A stretch of 38,427 nt of DNA from an uncultured Clostridia bacterium (GCA_934647305.1 CAKUFI010000023.1:1-38427); one strand, 5' to 3'; counted from the first letter of the stretch, positions 16,159 to 24,646 are shown. The notes: generated by a model from the sequence alone, not told the origin. Made by a program: numbers and translations.

Positions 16159-16324
16159 CTAGGGTGTATCTGAAAAATTCCCTGAGACTCCATCGCGGCG
16201 TCTTTTCCGCCATTTCCGCGTCGGAAAACCTCGATTTAGCCCCGCTAAACCTTCGGTTTCCCTCCTTAAACTGACGAAAAATCCGCGCGTGCTGCCGCCT
16301 CTTCCTTTTTTAGATACACCCTAG
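16159..16324. mobile_element. MITE-like insertion with CTAG target duplication
   Basis: A 158-bp segment (16163-16320) with inverted ends GGTGTATCT and AGATACACC. The match widens to GGTGTATCTgAAAAA against TTTTTTAGATACACC. It is flanked on both sides by CTAG. It has no coding capacity, so it would need a transposase in trans; CTAG duplications are typical of IS5-group elements. The right CTAG contains the stop codon of lplB (TAG on the minus strand), so the insertion hit the stop and regenerated it. CTAG is palindromic, so the duplication could be chance. Confidence 0.65.
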
Positions 16325-17271
16325 AAAAGGCTCGTTTCGGACACCTTGCGGGAGATCGCGTTAACGATGACCAGGAAGGTGAAATTGACCAGGGAATTGA
16401 ACAGGCCGACTGCCGAGGAGAAGCTGTACTGGGATTTGACCAGGCCCTGCTTGTAGACATAGGTGGAGATGACCTCGGACATGGAGCTGTTGAGCGAGTT
16501 CTGCATGAGGTAGATTTTTTCATAGCCGACGGACAGGATCGATCCGGTGTTCATGATCAGCAGGGTGATGATCGTGGGCGCGATGCCGGGGATGTCGACG
16601 TGCCAGATGCGCCTGATGACCGATGCGCCGTCGACGATCGCGGCCTCGTGCAGCTCAGGATTGATGCCGGCCAGCGCGCCGATGTAGATGATCGCACCCC
16701 AGCCGAAGTTCTGCCAGATGCCCGACCAGACGTAGATCGAATAGAACATGCCCGGCTCGGCTAGGAAATGCACGGGCTGGCCGCCGAAGAGCTTGATGAT
16801 CTCGTTGAACACGCCGCTGCTGGGCGAGGTGAACAGCTTGAGCATGCCTACGATGACCACCGTGGAGATGAAGTGCGGCGCGAAGGAGACGGTCTGCACG
16901 CACTTTTTAAACCAGAGCGTCTTCTGATAGTTTAGCATGATCGCGAAGAGTATGGGCAGCGGAAAGCCCGCCACCAGCGAGTACAGGCTGATGAAGAAGG
17001 TATTGCGCAGGATTTCCCAGAAGTAGGGGTTCTCAAAGAAGCGCACGAAGTGCTTGAAGCCCACCCACGGGCTGCCCAGTATGCCCTTGACAGGCGTGAA
17101 GTCTTTGAACGCGATCTGCGCGCCGTACATCGGGGCATAGCAAAAGATGACAAAGTAGGCCAGCGTGGGCAAGAGCAGCAGGTAGACCTGGTACTCCTGC
17201 ACGATGGTCTTCAGGGTTCTGGAAAACGCGCTCTTTTTCCCGCGCGCCCCGTTTGCGGTTGCCTGACTCAA
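16321..17271 (-). CDS. carbohydrate ABC transporter permease, LplB-type (TTG start)
   Basis: A 316-aa permease, first gene of the importer operon. The membrane segments begin at YLLLLPTLAYFVIFCYAPMYG, and the ATPase-docking loop LHEAAIVDGASVIRRIWHVDIP lies in the last third. It starts at TTG 17271 with GGAGAGGAG ending about 8 bases upstream. No in-frame ATG occurs before the first membrane segment. The C-terminus ISRKVSETSLF is complete for the family. Its stop codon is inside the CTAG flanking the MITE-like insertion, so the insertion left the protein intact. Confidence 0.92.
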   Translation of the reverse strand: MSQATANGARGKKSAFSRTLKTIVQEYQVYLLLLPTLAYFVIFCYAPMYGAQIAFKDFTPVKGILGSPWVGFKHFVRFFENPYFWEILRNTFFISLYSLVAGFPLPILFAIMLNYQKTLWFKKCVQTVSFAPHFISTVVIVGMLKLFTSPSSGVFNEIIKLFGGQPVHFLAEPGMFYSIYVWSGIWQNFGWGAIIYIGALAGINPELHEAAIVDGASVIRRIWHVDIPGIAPTIITLLIMNTGSILSVGYEKIYLMQNSLNSSMSEVISTYVYKQGLVKSQYSFSSAVGLFNSLVNFTFLVIVNAISRKVSETSLF

Positions 17272-17327
17272 ATGGATCGCTCCTCTCCGTTGCGTGTCCG
17301 GCGAAACAACGCGCCGGCGACAGTCTG

Positions 17328-17357
17328 GTTATACCATAGATCGCCCGCGCGTGTAAA
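17328..17357 (-). promoter_or_regulatory. promoter of the lplB-lplC-binding protein operon
   Basis: On the minus strand TTTACA, 18 bases, TATAAC with TGG before the -10, about 57 bases upstream of the TTG start. The rest of the 17272-17541 gap holds only this and the divergent promoter. Confidence 0.6.
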
Positions 17358-17473
17358 TCTCCAATTTTCCAAGAAAAGTGTAGATGCCCGAAAAGCCCGA
17401 AATTCAGGCAAACTCGGCGCACAGAAAAAATATGCGCTTACATGAAATTCGAACAGAAGCCATGAATCGACTA

Positions 17474-17502
17474 TTGCCTGAAGGGGAAAAATCTGGTATG
17501 CT
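17474..17502 (+). promoter_or_regulatory. promoter of the YjdF-like membrane gene
   Basis: TTGCCT, 17 bases, TATGCT with TGG in front (extended -10), about 40 bases before ATG 17542. It is divergent from the lplB promoter about 120 bases away. Confidence 0.6.
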
Positions 17503-17541
17503 AGATGACGTGAAGCTTTGTGTGGAAAGGAAGTATACGAC

Positions 17542-18243
17542 ATGAAAAGACAAAGAAAAAAGCTCGGGCTGAGCGAATGGGCCGGGCGAATACTGTTCGT
17601 CTCGCTGGCGCTGTCGGTGGTCTTCTCGGTGGTGCGCCTGATCCAGGCCCCCAGCGCGATCCCGGAGGGCAAGCCCTTCCAGAAGGTCAAGAGCGACTAC
17701 ATGCTCATGGTGCTGCAGTGCACGCTGGGCCTGATCGTCATGCTGCTGCCCTCGGCCATCTCCAGAAGGTGGAACCTGAGCATACCCAACTTTATCTACG
17801 TGCTGTACTACGTGTTTTTGTACTGCGCGGTGTTCCTGGGCGAGGTGTTTTCCTTCTATTACATCGTGCCGCACTGGGACACCATACTGCATTCCTTCTC
17901 CGGCGCGATGCTGGGGGCGCTGGGCTTCATACTGGTCGACCTGCTCAACCGGGCTGAGAACGTCAAGGTCTCGCTCAGTCCGCTGTTCGTGTCGCTGTTC
18001 GCGTTCTGCTTTGCTCTGGCCTGCGGCGCGGTGTGGGAAATCTACGAGTACACCTGCGACTGCCTGATGGGCCTGAACATGCAGAAATACGCCACCGAGC
18101 AGGGCGTGCTGCTGGTGGGCCAGGCTGCGCTGCGCGATACGATGAAGGACATCATCTTCGACGCGCTGGCCGCCCTCGCCGTGTCCGCCGCGGGCTTCTT
18201 CGCCATCCGCAAGCAGAAAGCGGGGCGCGCAGACGCCGCCTGA
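17542..18243 (+). CDS. YjdF/DUF2238-like integral membrane protein
   Basis: A 233-aa membrane protein with about six hydrophobic segments. Two conserved patches are characteristic: WDTILHSFSGAMLGALGFILVDLL and ACGAVWEIYEYTCD, followed by ALRDTMKDIIFDALAAL. The His, Trp-Glu and Asp residues in membrane-edge positions are the conserved feature of DUF2238 (YjdF-like) proteins, whose function is not established. ATG 17542 is preceded by GGAAAGGAAG. An upstream ATG at 17518 has no good ribosome binding site. It is monocistronic; a mini-hairpin of the repeat family starts 4 bases after its stop. Confidence 0.75.
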   Translation: MKRQRKKLGLSEWAGRILFVSLALSVVFSVVRLIQAPSAIPEGKPFQKVKSDYMLMVLQCTLGLIVMLLPSAISRRWNLSIPNFIYVLYYVFLYCAVFLGEVFSFYYIVPHWDTILHSFSGAMLGALGFILVDLLNRAENVKVSLSPLFVSLFAFCFALACGAVWEIYEYTCDCLMGLNMQKYATEQGVLLVGQAALRDTMKDIIFDALAALAVSAAGFFAIRKQKAGRADAA

Positions 18244-18246
18244 AAA

Positions 18247-18384
18247 CCGGGCAGTGCCCGGCTCCACCTGCTGCCGGCAGGCAGGGCCTGCACCCACTTG
18301 CTGCCGCGGGATCTGGCGACGGAATTGGGAATCATGGATTCAAGTTCCCGAATTCTCCGTGGATTGACGGTCGGCGTTGCCGAC
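18247..18384. repeat. modular hairpin repeat block
   Basis: Mini-hairpins CCGGGCAGTGCCCGG (18247-18261) and GCAGGCAGGGCCTGC (18277-18291), linker TTGCTGCCGCGGG, long hairpin 18322-18355 (GAATTGGGAA and TTCCCGAATTC arms with one bulge; loop CATGGATTCAA) and mini-hairpin GTCGGCGTTGCCGAC (18370-18384). The block runs without a break into the extension repeat that follows. Confidence 0.85.
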
Positions 18385-18406
18385 TCGAACAGTGCAAATA
18401 TACAGC

Positions 18407-18574
18407 GTGAACACGGGGCGGTTTTTGTAAATCCCATTTTCCAGAGAAAAACGTTCCCTTGCAGGCTCCGCGCCCGAAAAATCTTCGATTTTTAGCGGAG
18501 ACTGGTGAGGGTGGCAGTGGCGGGGGAGCGTGCTTCCCCTTCCACCAGCTTGTCAAAACTTTTTTTGACAAGCT
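18407..18574. repeat. extension repeat copy 2 with AGCTTGTC palindrome
   Basis: Homologous to 149-324 over almost its full length and ends in the same palindrome (18547-18574, AGCTTGTCAAAA and TTTTGACAAGCT). The bases just before it (GCCGACTCG to GTGCAAA, 18379-18397) match the equivalent place in copy 3 at 35483-35502, so mini-hairpin and extension travel together. Here it acts as the shared end of two convergent genes; a further GGGCCCTC and GAGGGCC hairpin lies at 18580-18616. Confidence 0.6.
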
Positions 18575-18620
18575 GAACGGGCCCTCCCTCCGAAAAACAC
18601 TCGGGGAGAGGGCCTTTGCG

Positions 18621-19067
18621 TCAGCCTTGCAGGGCGTCGAGCAGCGCCCGACAGCCCTCAAGAATCTCACGATAGGTGGTCTCGAAGTCGCCGGTGTACC
18701 AGGGATCGGCAATGTCGCGCGGGGAAGCGGTGTAGTCGAGCAGGCGGCGATACTTGGGCGAGTCGCCCAGCAGGCGGCGGGCGTTTTGCAGATTGCGCGC
18801 CTCCATGCCGATCAGCAGGTCGTATTCGTGCAGGTCGCCGGGTGTGAGCTGCCTCGCGGCGTGGCGCGCGTGGGGGATGCCGTGCAGGTCGAGCGTGCGC
18901 CGGGCCGGCGGATAGAGCGGGTTGCCCTCCTCCTCGTCGCTGGTGGCGGCGGAGGCGATCTGGTAACGGCCGCTCAGGCCGCGCTTTTCGACCAGATCCT
19001 TCATGATAAACTCGGCCATCGGCGAACGGCAGATGTTGCCCAGGCAAAAGAACAGGATTCGCGTCAT
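18621..19067 (-). CDS. low molecular weight protein-tyrosine phosphatase
   Basis: A 148-aa cytoplasmic phosphatase. The catalytic loop CLGNICRS (C8 nucleophile, R14) sits at the N-terminus, and the general acid D121 lies in ADPWYTGDF, as in all active members. ATG 19067 follows GGGAGGA; an upstream start at 19097 would only add ten unrelated residues. Family members dephosphorylate protein tyrosines (for example bacterial tyrosine kinases of polysaccharide export) or, in some Firmicutes, arginines; threonine or isoleucine next to the loop decides this, and the isoleucine in GNIC favours tyrosine. Monocistronic. Confidence 0.93.
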   Translation of the reverse strand: MTRILFFCLGNICRSPMAEFIMKDLVEKRGLSGRYQIASAATSDEEEGNPLYPPARRTLDLHGIPHARHAARQLTPGDLHEYDLLIGMEARNLQNARRLLGDSPKYRRLLDYTASPRDIADPWYTGDFETTYREILEGCRALLDALQG

Positions 19068-19097
19068 GAGTATTCCTCCCGTGCGCGTGATGAGCAC

Positions 19098-19127
19098 ATT
19101 CTAGCATACCGGATGCGGGCCTGTCAA
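19098..19127 (-). promoter_or_regulatory. promoter of the tyrosine phosphatase gene
   Basis: On the minus strand TTGACA, 18 bases, TAGAAT, about 31 bases upstream of the start codon. Confidence 0.65.
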
Positions 19128-19140
19128 GCGGGAAAAGGCG

Positions 19141-19169
19141 TTGCGTGCGGGGAAAAACTGTGATATACT
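19141..19169 (+). promoter_or_regulatory. promoter of the SGNH esterase gene
   Basis: TTGCGT, 17 bases, TATACT, 46 bases before ATG 19215. Confidence 0.6.
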
Positions 19170-19214
19170 GAATACAAAAGGGCACTAAAGAAGGCCGTGA
19201 AAGGGAGAATCGAC

Positions 19215-20252
19215 ATGAGAGAATACGACGTGCACTCGCCGCTCGTGCGCCTGCTGGGCCGAATGGACGAGTCGCAGAACCACGTGTGCATGGACTGGAC
19301 AGGCAGCGGGTTTGAGGTACTGTTTCAAGGAACCGAGCTTTGGGCGGAGGTTGAGGCGACGGCGGCGCAGCCAGGCATGTGGCTTTGCGGCCTGGTCGAC
19401 GGCTACCCGGTGACGCGCTTTCTCGCGCCCTGCGAGCGGCGCTGGGTGCCGCTGGTGCACGGCATGAGCGCCGACCATACGCGCATGGTGTCGCTGGTCA
19501 AGGAGACACAGGCCATGCCCGGCGCGCCCGAGGCCACAGTGCGCCTGCACGCCATCCGCTGCGACGGGGAACTGCTGCCCCTGCCCGCGCCGAAAAAGCG
19601 CATCGAGTTCATCGGCGACAGCCTGACCAGCGCCGAGGGCTCGCTCGCCCCGATGGGCAACGACGAATGGCTCAGCATGTGGTTCAGCGCCTGTGCCAAC
19701 TACTCCCACTATGCCTGCCGCGAGCTGAACGCGGAGCGCCGGGTGCTGTCGCAGAGCGGCTACGGCGTGTGCTGGGACTATCAGGGTCACCGCGAAGGCA
19801 ATATGGCGGATGACTACCGGAAGATCGCGGGTGTGCTCAAGGGCGAGGCGGCCGAGGCGCGCGGGTGCCAGAAGGACTACGACTTTTCCGCCTGGCCGGC
19901 CGACGCGGTCTGCATTCGCCTGCTCAGCAATGACGTGGGCGGCATGCGGCGCATGGAGCGCGTGGATGAGCTGTCCGGCGAGCTGGTCGAGGGCGCGGCA
20001 AGGTTTATTTGTACGGTGCGCGAGTGTAACCCCGCGGCAAAGATCGTCTGGCTGCTGCCCTCGTCAACCACCCTCCCGCAGCTCGGCGTCCGCGCGGTCG
20101 ATCGGGCCCGCGACGAGGGCGTGCGCGAGGTCTACGCCTTCTCCCTGCCCGACTACGGCCCGCAGGACATGGGCGCGCGCAATCACCCCAACGCCGCCTA
20201 CAACGAGCGCGCCGGGCACGCCCTGGCCGAGTACCTGAAGATACTCCTCTAA
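19215..20252 (+). CDS. SGNH/GDSL esterase, carbohydrate esterase CE2-like
   Basis: A 345-aa protein with the two-domain plan of CE2 esterases: an N-terminal beta-sandwich region (1-125) and a C-terminal SGNH hydrolase. The nucleophile block is EFIGDSLTSAEG (Ser136), and the catalytic His is H324 in ARNHPNAAYN. No signal peptide is visible, so it should act on imported acetylated oligosaccharides in the cytoplasm. AAAGGGAGA precedes ATG 19215; GTG 19197 would place the start before that site. It faces the GH39-like glycosidase, and the two could remove acetyl groups and cleave the same glycan. Substrate is inferred only from family. Confidence 0.85.
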   Translation: MREYDVHSPLVRLLGRMDESQNHVCMDWTGSGFEVLFQGTELWAEVEATAAQPGMWLCGLVDGYPVTRFLAPCERRWVPLVHGMSADHTRMVSLVKETQAMPGAPEATVRLHAIRCDGELLPLPAPKKRIEFIGDSLTSAEGSLAPMGNDEWLSMWFSACANYSHYACRELNAERRVLSQSGYGVCWDYQGHREGNMADDYRKIAGVLKGEAAEARGCQKDYDFSAWPADAVCIRLLSNDVGGMRRMERVDELSGELVEGAARFICTVRECNPAAKIVWLLPSSTTLPQLGVRAVDRARDEGVREVYAFSLPDYGPQDMGARNHPNAAYNERAGHALAEYLKILL

Positions 20253-20259
20253 AGAGAAA

Positions 20260-20289
20260 GCCTCCCTTCGGAAACGTCCGAAGGGAGGC
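20260..20289. terminator. 13-bp terminator between convergent genes
   Basis: GCCTCCCTTCGGA (20260-20272), loop AACG, then the exact complement (20277-20289). The T-rich stretch lies on the minus-strand side, so it works best for the GH39-like gene but would also block the esterase transcript. Confidence 0.8.
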
Positions 20290-20305
20290 CTGGTCTATGG
20301 GGGAA

Positions 20306-21733
20306 TCAGCTGAGCACCTGAATACTCCAGCAGGCAAAGCCGAAGGGCGGCAGGAGGCACTGCAGGTCGGACTCGCCTTCCTCAATGGCGATCTCGCGCG
20401 TCTCGGTCACGCCCAGCTCGCGGCAGACCGGGCCGGTGACGGCGTTGTTCTGCGCCGCGTCGACCTGGCGGATGACCACCTCGGCCCGGCTGCCCTCCAG
20501 CGCGGAGAGATGGCAGTTGACCGTCAGCGGCTCATCCGCAGGATTGGTCACGATCAGATACAGGCGCTTCGTGTCGCCGGTGGCGCGGGCGCGGAAGAGC
20601 GGCTGCGAGCAGAAGGGCGCGGCCTCGCGGCGAAGCAGCTTGCCGGTCTCCTGGTCATAGATATAGCGCTGGCACTCCAGGCGCAGCTCGTTTTCGAGCA
20701 TGCCGAAGAGCATGTGCACCGCCTGGCCGTTGGGCGTGGGGGCGTAGGTGTCGTCCGGCAGGCGCACGTACTGCGTGTAGCTCATCTGCCGGTTCGGGTT
20801 GTGGAAGGTGCACCAGGGGAAGACGTACATGCCGGGCAGGTCGGCCCCGCGCAGCATGCCGGTGAGCGTCTCGCAGGCGTTCTGCAGGCTGTCGGTCAGC
20901 ACGCCGGTGGCGGCGCAGGTGCCGTATTCGTCGAAGAACACGGGTGCGTCGGGCAGGTTGTACTTGGCCACGTCCGACTTGTGAATGCTGTAGAGCTGCT
21001 GCAGGCAGTCCACGTCGTGGTTGTAGCTGTGGAAGGAATAGAAGTCGATGCGCCTGTCGGGACAGGTATCCTCGGCGAGCGCCTTCATGTACTCGTGCCA
21101 CAGGCCGCGGGTGGCGTAGCTGCCGGTCATCGCGGTGCCGCCTACCTTCAGGCTCCAGCCGCGCCGGGCGTTCAGGCGGTTGACCGCGCGGCAGACCGCG
21201 TTGTACAGCGACATGTACTCCTCCACGGTCAGGCCGCCGAAGCCCCCGATCTCGCTCTCGTTGGAGACCTCAATCCAGGCGATGTTCTCGCACAGGTCGC
21301 GGCAATGCTCGATGACCTTCTCGCAGACCTCTTCATACTTCTCATAGGACAGGACGCCGTCGGCGGTCTCGCGCTCGAAGCGGCGGATGTTCAACATCGC
21401 CTCGTCGGCCATCGCGCAGTAGGAGGTCAGGTAGTCCTCAAACAGCGTGTCGGAGGGGTGGGTGTTCGGCCAGTCGTAGGGGTAATAGCGCTTTTCGCCC
21501 AGTCTGTCCACGCCGATGCGGTAGTTCCAGTCGTAGCTGTCGTCCTCGATGTTCCAGATTTCGTCCAGCGTCACCCAGACGCGGATCATCTTCACGCGGC
21601 CGTTCTGGCGCTGCCAGTGCGCGGGGAAGTCGGCCGGCGGCGTGTAGCGCAGGGTGGAGTTCTGATACTGCTCGATGCGGGGCCAGGGGCGGATGATCTG
21701 ATCGGAGTGTACGGTAAATTCCATCGTCTGCAT
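20306..21733 (-). CDS. GH39-like glycoside hydrolase (clan GH-A)
   Basis: A 475-aa cytoplasmic-type glycosidase without a signal peptide. The central TIM barrel shows the Asn-Glu acid/base pair in WIEVSNESE (N158, E159) and the nucleophile in PVFFDEYGTC (E269), the retaining arrangement of clan GH-A. Overall layout, with a C-terminal beta domain (LYLIVTNPADEPLTVNCHLS), is nearest GH39 beta-xylosidases; GH51-type arabinofuranosidase is the alternative. ATG 21733 has AAAGGAT upstream. It is monocistronic from a near-consensus promoter. With the importer and esterase nearby, it probably hydrolyses imported plant oligosaccharides. Confidence 0.75.
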   Translation of the reverse strand: MQTMEFTVHSDQIIRPWPRIEQYQNSTLRYTPPADFPAHWQRQNGRVKMIRVWVTLDEIWNIEDDSYDWNYRIGVDRLGEKRYYPYDWPNTHPSDTLFEDYLTSYCAMADEAMLNIRRFERETADGVLSYEKYEEVCEKVIEHCRDLCENIAWIEVSNESEIGGFGGLTVEEYMSLYNAVCRAVNRLNARRGWSLKVGGTAMTGSYATRGLWHEYMKALAEDTCPDRRIDFYSFHSYNHDVDCLQQLYSIHKSDVAKYNLPDAPVFFDEYGTCAATGVLTDSLQNACETLTGMLRGADLPGMYVFPWCTFHNPNRQMSYTQYVRLPDDTYAPTPNGQAVHMLFGMLENELRLECQRYIYDQETGKLLRREAAPFCSQPLFRARATGDTKRLYLIVTNPADEPLTVNCHLSALEGSRAEVVIRQVDAAQNNAVTGPVCRELGVTETREIAIEEGESDLQCLLPPFGFACWSIQVLS

Positions 21734-21799
21734 ATCGTGCGATCCTTTCTGCCGCGGCGGGGCGCGTCTGTTAAGGTACGCCGCGTGTTTTCATAAACT

Positions 21800-21828
21800 A
21801 TTATACCGCACAAGGAAGATTACGTCAA
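21800..21828 (-). promoter_or_regulatory. promoter of the GH39-like gene
   Basis: On the minus strand TTGACG, 17 bases, TATAAT, 67 bases before the start. Nothing else is evident in the 21734-22056 gap apart from two terminators. Confidence 0.7.
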
Positions 21829-21879
21829 GCACATTCCGCACCCGTGACATGATTTTTTAATACTCCGCGAAGAAATCGC

Positions 21880-21912
21880 AAAAAAGGACTCCCGCCGAAG
21901 ACCGACGGGAGT
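21880..21912 (-). terminator. intrinsic terminator after the NSS transporter
   Basis: ACTCCCG (21888-21894) pairs with CGGGAGT (21906-21912). On the minus strand the hairpin is followed by CC and TTTTTT. It lies about 145 bases downstream of the symporter stop. Confidence 0.75.
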
Positions 21913-22013
21913 GAATTGGCTCGTTCGAGGATGCCTGAAACCGCGATGCATTCGGGGGAATACGCTGCTTTTTCCTCTGGGTTGCGCGGATCAGAGTGCT
22001 TTTCGTGAGGGGT

Positions 22014-22050
22014 TTGGGGAGAGGCTTTTCTCAGAAAAGCCTCTCCCCAA
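22014..22050. terminator. 17-bp perfect hairpin after the NSS transporter
   Basis: Arms 22014-22030 and 22034-22050 are exactly complementary (core GGGGAGAGGCTTTTC) around a TCA loop, 6 bases after the symporter stop. It has no T tract, so it is more likely an RNA 3'-end stabiliser or processing site than the terminator itself, which follows further on. Confidence 0.7.
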
Positions 22051-22056
22051 CGTAGC

Positions 22057-23433
22057 CTAGAACAGCGACATGACCAGCACAACCAGGATCACCAGCGGGA
22101 GCACGTAGGTCATGTAGGGGCGCATCCAGCGGGGCACCTTCAGGCCGTTGCCGGCGTTGACCTCGGCGAAGTAGTTGTCCCAGCCCCAGCCGAGGCGGCG
22201 CGTGCAGAACAGCACGTACACCAGACTGCCGACGGGCAGGGCCAGGTTGGAGACCAGGAAGTCCTCGAAGTCGCCGAAATTGCGGCCCAGGAAGATTTTC
22301 TGCGCAAAGAAGCCGCCCTCGTTGCTGAAGATGAAGGGCAGGGTGAGCAGACTGATGCCCACGATGTTGATCAGGGCGATCTGCCAGCGCTTGAGATGCG
22401 TCCACTCCAGCCAGAAGGACATGATGTTCTCGAACACGGCGATGACCGTGGAGAAGGCCGCGAACACCATGAACAGGAAGAACAGCGTGCCGATCAGGCG
22501 GCCTGCTCCCATGTTGTTGAAGATCGAGGAGAGCGTGGAGAAGAGGAAGTACGCGCCCGCCTCGCTGGCCGGAATGCCCTGCGCGCCGGTGTTGAAGGTG
22601 AAGTAGGCCGGGAAGATGACCAGGCCGCTCATCAGCGCCACGAAGGTATCCAGGCACACGATGGTGACCGACTCGCCCAGCAGGCTGCGGTCCTTGTCGA
22701 TGTAGCTGCCGAAGATGGCGATCGAACCGATGCCCAGCGACAGCGTGAAGAACGCCTGGCTCATCGCGCCGGAAATGACCGTGCCCAGGCCGTAGTTCTC
22801 AATCGAACGAACCGAGGGAATCAGGTAGAACTTCAGGCCCTCGCCCGCGCCGGAGAGCGTGCAGGAATACACGCCCAGGCCCAGTATCAGCACCAGCAGC
22901 GCCACCATCATGACCTTGGTGATCTTTTCCACACCCTTCTGCAGGCCCATGGCGCACACGCCGAAGCACAGCAGCACCACCAGGAAGGTCAGCACGATGT
23001 TCAGGCCGGGATTGGAGACCATGCTCACGAACACATTGCCCAGCTGCTCGGCCGTGTTCATCTCAATGATCGAGCCGGTCAGGTACTTCCAGAAGTACAT
23101 CAGGAACCAGCCCGAAATGCTGGTGTAGAACATCATCAGCAGGTAGTTGCCCGTCACGCCCAGGTACTTCATCAGGTGCCACTTCTGGCCCTTCTTTTCC
23201 AGCACGTCGAACGAGTTGGCGATGCTGCGGCGGCTGCCGCGGCCCACGGCCAGCTCAACCGTCATCACCGGCAGGCCCAGCAGCAGCAGGAAAATCAGGT
23301 AGAACAGCAGAAACAGGCCGCCGCCGTACGCGCCGCACCAGATGGGGAAGCGGTAGACGTTGCCCAGGCCGATCGCGCAGCCAGCGGAAATCAGGATGAA
23401 GCCCAGTCGAGAGGAAAATTTTTCGCGTTCCAT
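22057..23433 (-). CDS. sodium:neurotransmitter symporter (NSS/SNF) family protein
   Basis: A 458-aa LeuT-fold transporter that imports an amino acid or amine with sodium ions. The first helix has the diagnostic GNVYRFPIWCGAYGGGLF and GLPVMTVELAVGR; the middle shows GAMSQAFFTLSLGIGSIAIFGSY with sodium-site residues. Roughly eleven membrane segments can be counted, the usual bacterial number. I chose ATG 23433 (AGAGG about 11 bases upstream); the frame continues to 23511 without a better site, and family homology begins with SSRLGFILISAGCAIGLGN. Monocistronic with its own promoter. The substrate cannot be predicted. Confidence 0.93.
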   Translation of the reverse strand: MEREKFSSRLGFILISAGCAIGLGNVYRFPIWCGAYGGGLFLLFYLIFLLLLGLPVMTVELAVGRGSRRSIANSFDVLEKKGQKWHLMKYLGVTGNYLLMMFYTSISGWFLMYFWKYLTGSIIEMNTAEQLGNVFVSMVSNPGLNIVLTFLVVLLCFGVCAMGLQKGVEKITKVMMVALLVLILGLGVYSCTLSGAGEGLKFYLIPSVRSIENYGLGTVISGAMSQAFFTLSLGIGSIAIFGSYIDKDRSLLGESVTIVCLDTFVALMSGLVIFPAYFTFNTGAQGIPASEAGAYFLFSTLSSIFNNMGAGRLIGTLFFLFMVFAAFSTVIAVFENIMSFWLEWTHLKRWQIALINIVGISLLTLPFIFSNEGGFFAQKIFLGRNFGDFEDFLVSNLALPVGSLVYVLFCTRRLGWGWDNYFAEVNAGNGLKVPRWMRPYMTYVLPLVILVVLVMSLF

Positions 23434-23501
23434 TGTAACAAAACCTCTTCTTTCGTGCTTTCGCATGTGAACCTGTTCGGGCGAAAGTAAACATTGGTGG
23501 T

Positions 23502-23530
23502 ATTTTATCACACTCTCGCCGCATTTGCAA
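23502..23530 (-). promoter_or_regulatory. promoter of the NSS symporter gene
   Basis: On the minus strand TTGCAA, 17 bases, TAAAAT, about 69 bases before the start codon. Confidence 0.65.
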
Positions 23531-23593
23531 GCGTTTATGCACGATTTCCGAGGTAATTTGAGAATTATTCCACTTTATTTGCACGACATAGCG

Positions 23594-23751
23594 GTCGGCA
23601 GTGCCGACAGCCACTTGCTGCCGACAGGCTGAGCCTGCACGCACCTGCTACCGCGCATCCTGTCGACGACCATCGGCCGCCATAGATTGAAGCGGCCGAG
23701 GTCTGCGGATTTCCAGAGGTTCTCTGGAAATCACAGGTTGGCATTGCCGAC
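23594..23751. repeat. modular hairpin repeat block downstream of araC-type gene
   Basis: Mini-hairpins GTCGGCAGTGCCGAC (23594-23608) and ACAGGCTGAGCCTGC (23624-23638), linker, a 36-nt hairpin (23668-23703; GACC-bulge-TCGGCCGC arms; loop CATAGATTGAA), a 25-nt hairpin (23708-23732; GATTTCCAGA arms) and a mini-hairpin GTTGGCATTGCCGAC (23737-23751). The part 23661-23755 is repeated in the same orientation at about 24810-24904, on the other side of the AraC gene. Confidence 0.85.
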
Positions 23752-23786
23752 TCGTTGGTCGGCTCCGCTGATTCGATCTGCGGTAC

Positions 23787-24626
23787 TCAGGGTCTGCGCA
23801 GCTCAAATCCTGTCGCCTGCCGATAAAAGGAGGGCGTGCAGCCCTCGCGCCGCCTGAACATGGTGGAGAAGTGCGCGGCGGTGCCGAAGCCGCAGCTCAG
23901 TGCGATCTCGCCGATGGGGGCGGAGGAGTCGGCCAGCAGCCTGCGCGCCAGGGCGAAGCGCTGCTCGTTGAGGTAGTCCATGATCGTCATACCGGTGCGC
24001 TGCCTGAACAGGCGGCACAGGTAGTATTTGCTCAGGTGGTGCGCCCGCGCGATCTCCTCGACGGTCAGGGGCTCGGCGCAGTGGGCGCGCAGGTAGAAGA
24101 GGATGGGGGAGAGCTTGTCGTCCTCAAGGGGCGTTTCGCCGTTTTCGCGCCGGGAGGCCGACCACAGCAGGCTCAGAAGCGGCAGGCAGGCGCTCATGAC
24201 CTGCAGCCTGACGAGGGGCGCGGGAGCGTGCATGGCCCCGGCCATTTGCTGAAACTGCCGGTCGGCCTGCTCCGCCTGCGCATCGTCCAGGTAAAGGCAT
24301 ACGCCGCCGTGCTCGCCGGTCATTTCGTCCAGCAGCGCCAGGCTGCCCACGGCCGCGAGCGCCTCGCGCAGGTAGCGCCTGTCCAGGATCAGCTTGCTGC
24401 GCACGTAGCGTCCCATCTCCGCCGGGTTCAGGCAGTGCGGATACGAAGCGTCGATCAGCAGCAGCGTGTGCTCCCTCAGCGGATAGCTGCGGTCGAAGAT
24501 CAGCACGCTGCCCCCGCCCGAGTACACCAGGATCAGCTCGTAGCCGTCCCCGTTGACGTGCCGGTGATTGATCAGCGAGGCGCCCCCAGTCAGGCGATAG
24601 GCAAACTCTTCATAGGGCGTACTCAT
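23787..24626 (-). CDS. AraC-family transcriptional regulator
   Basis: A 279-aa regulator. Residues 10-90 form a cupin-like ligand-binding domain (YELILVYSGGGSVLIFDRSYPL, LLLIDASYPHCLNP). Residues 175-275 carry two helix-turn-helix units (VEEIARAHHLSKYYLCRLFRQRTG and IGEIALSCGFGTAAHFSTMFRRREG). ATG 24626 has AGGGAGG upstream; the longer frame runs into repeats. It is transcribed away from the NagB-like cluster, whose promoter lies about 440 bases off, so control of that sugar cluster is plausible but inferred. The gene is bracketed by direct copies of a 95-bp repeat stretch. Confidence 0.9.
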   Translation of the reverse strand: MSTPYEEFAYRLTGGASLINHRHVNGDGYELILVYSGGGSVLIFDRSYPLREHTLLLIDASYPHCLNPAEMGRYVRSKLILDRRYLREALAAVGSLALLDEMTGEHGGVCLYLDDAQAEQADRQFQQMAGAMHAPAPLVRLQVMSACLPLLSLLWSASRRENGETPLEDDKLSPILFYLRAHCAEPLTVEEIARAHHLSKYYLCRLFRQRTGMTIMDYLNEQRFALARRLLADSSAPIGEIALSCGFGTAAHFSTMFRRREGCTPSFYRQATGFELRRP

Positions 24627-24646
24627 GCAAAAACCTCCCTTACTGG

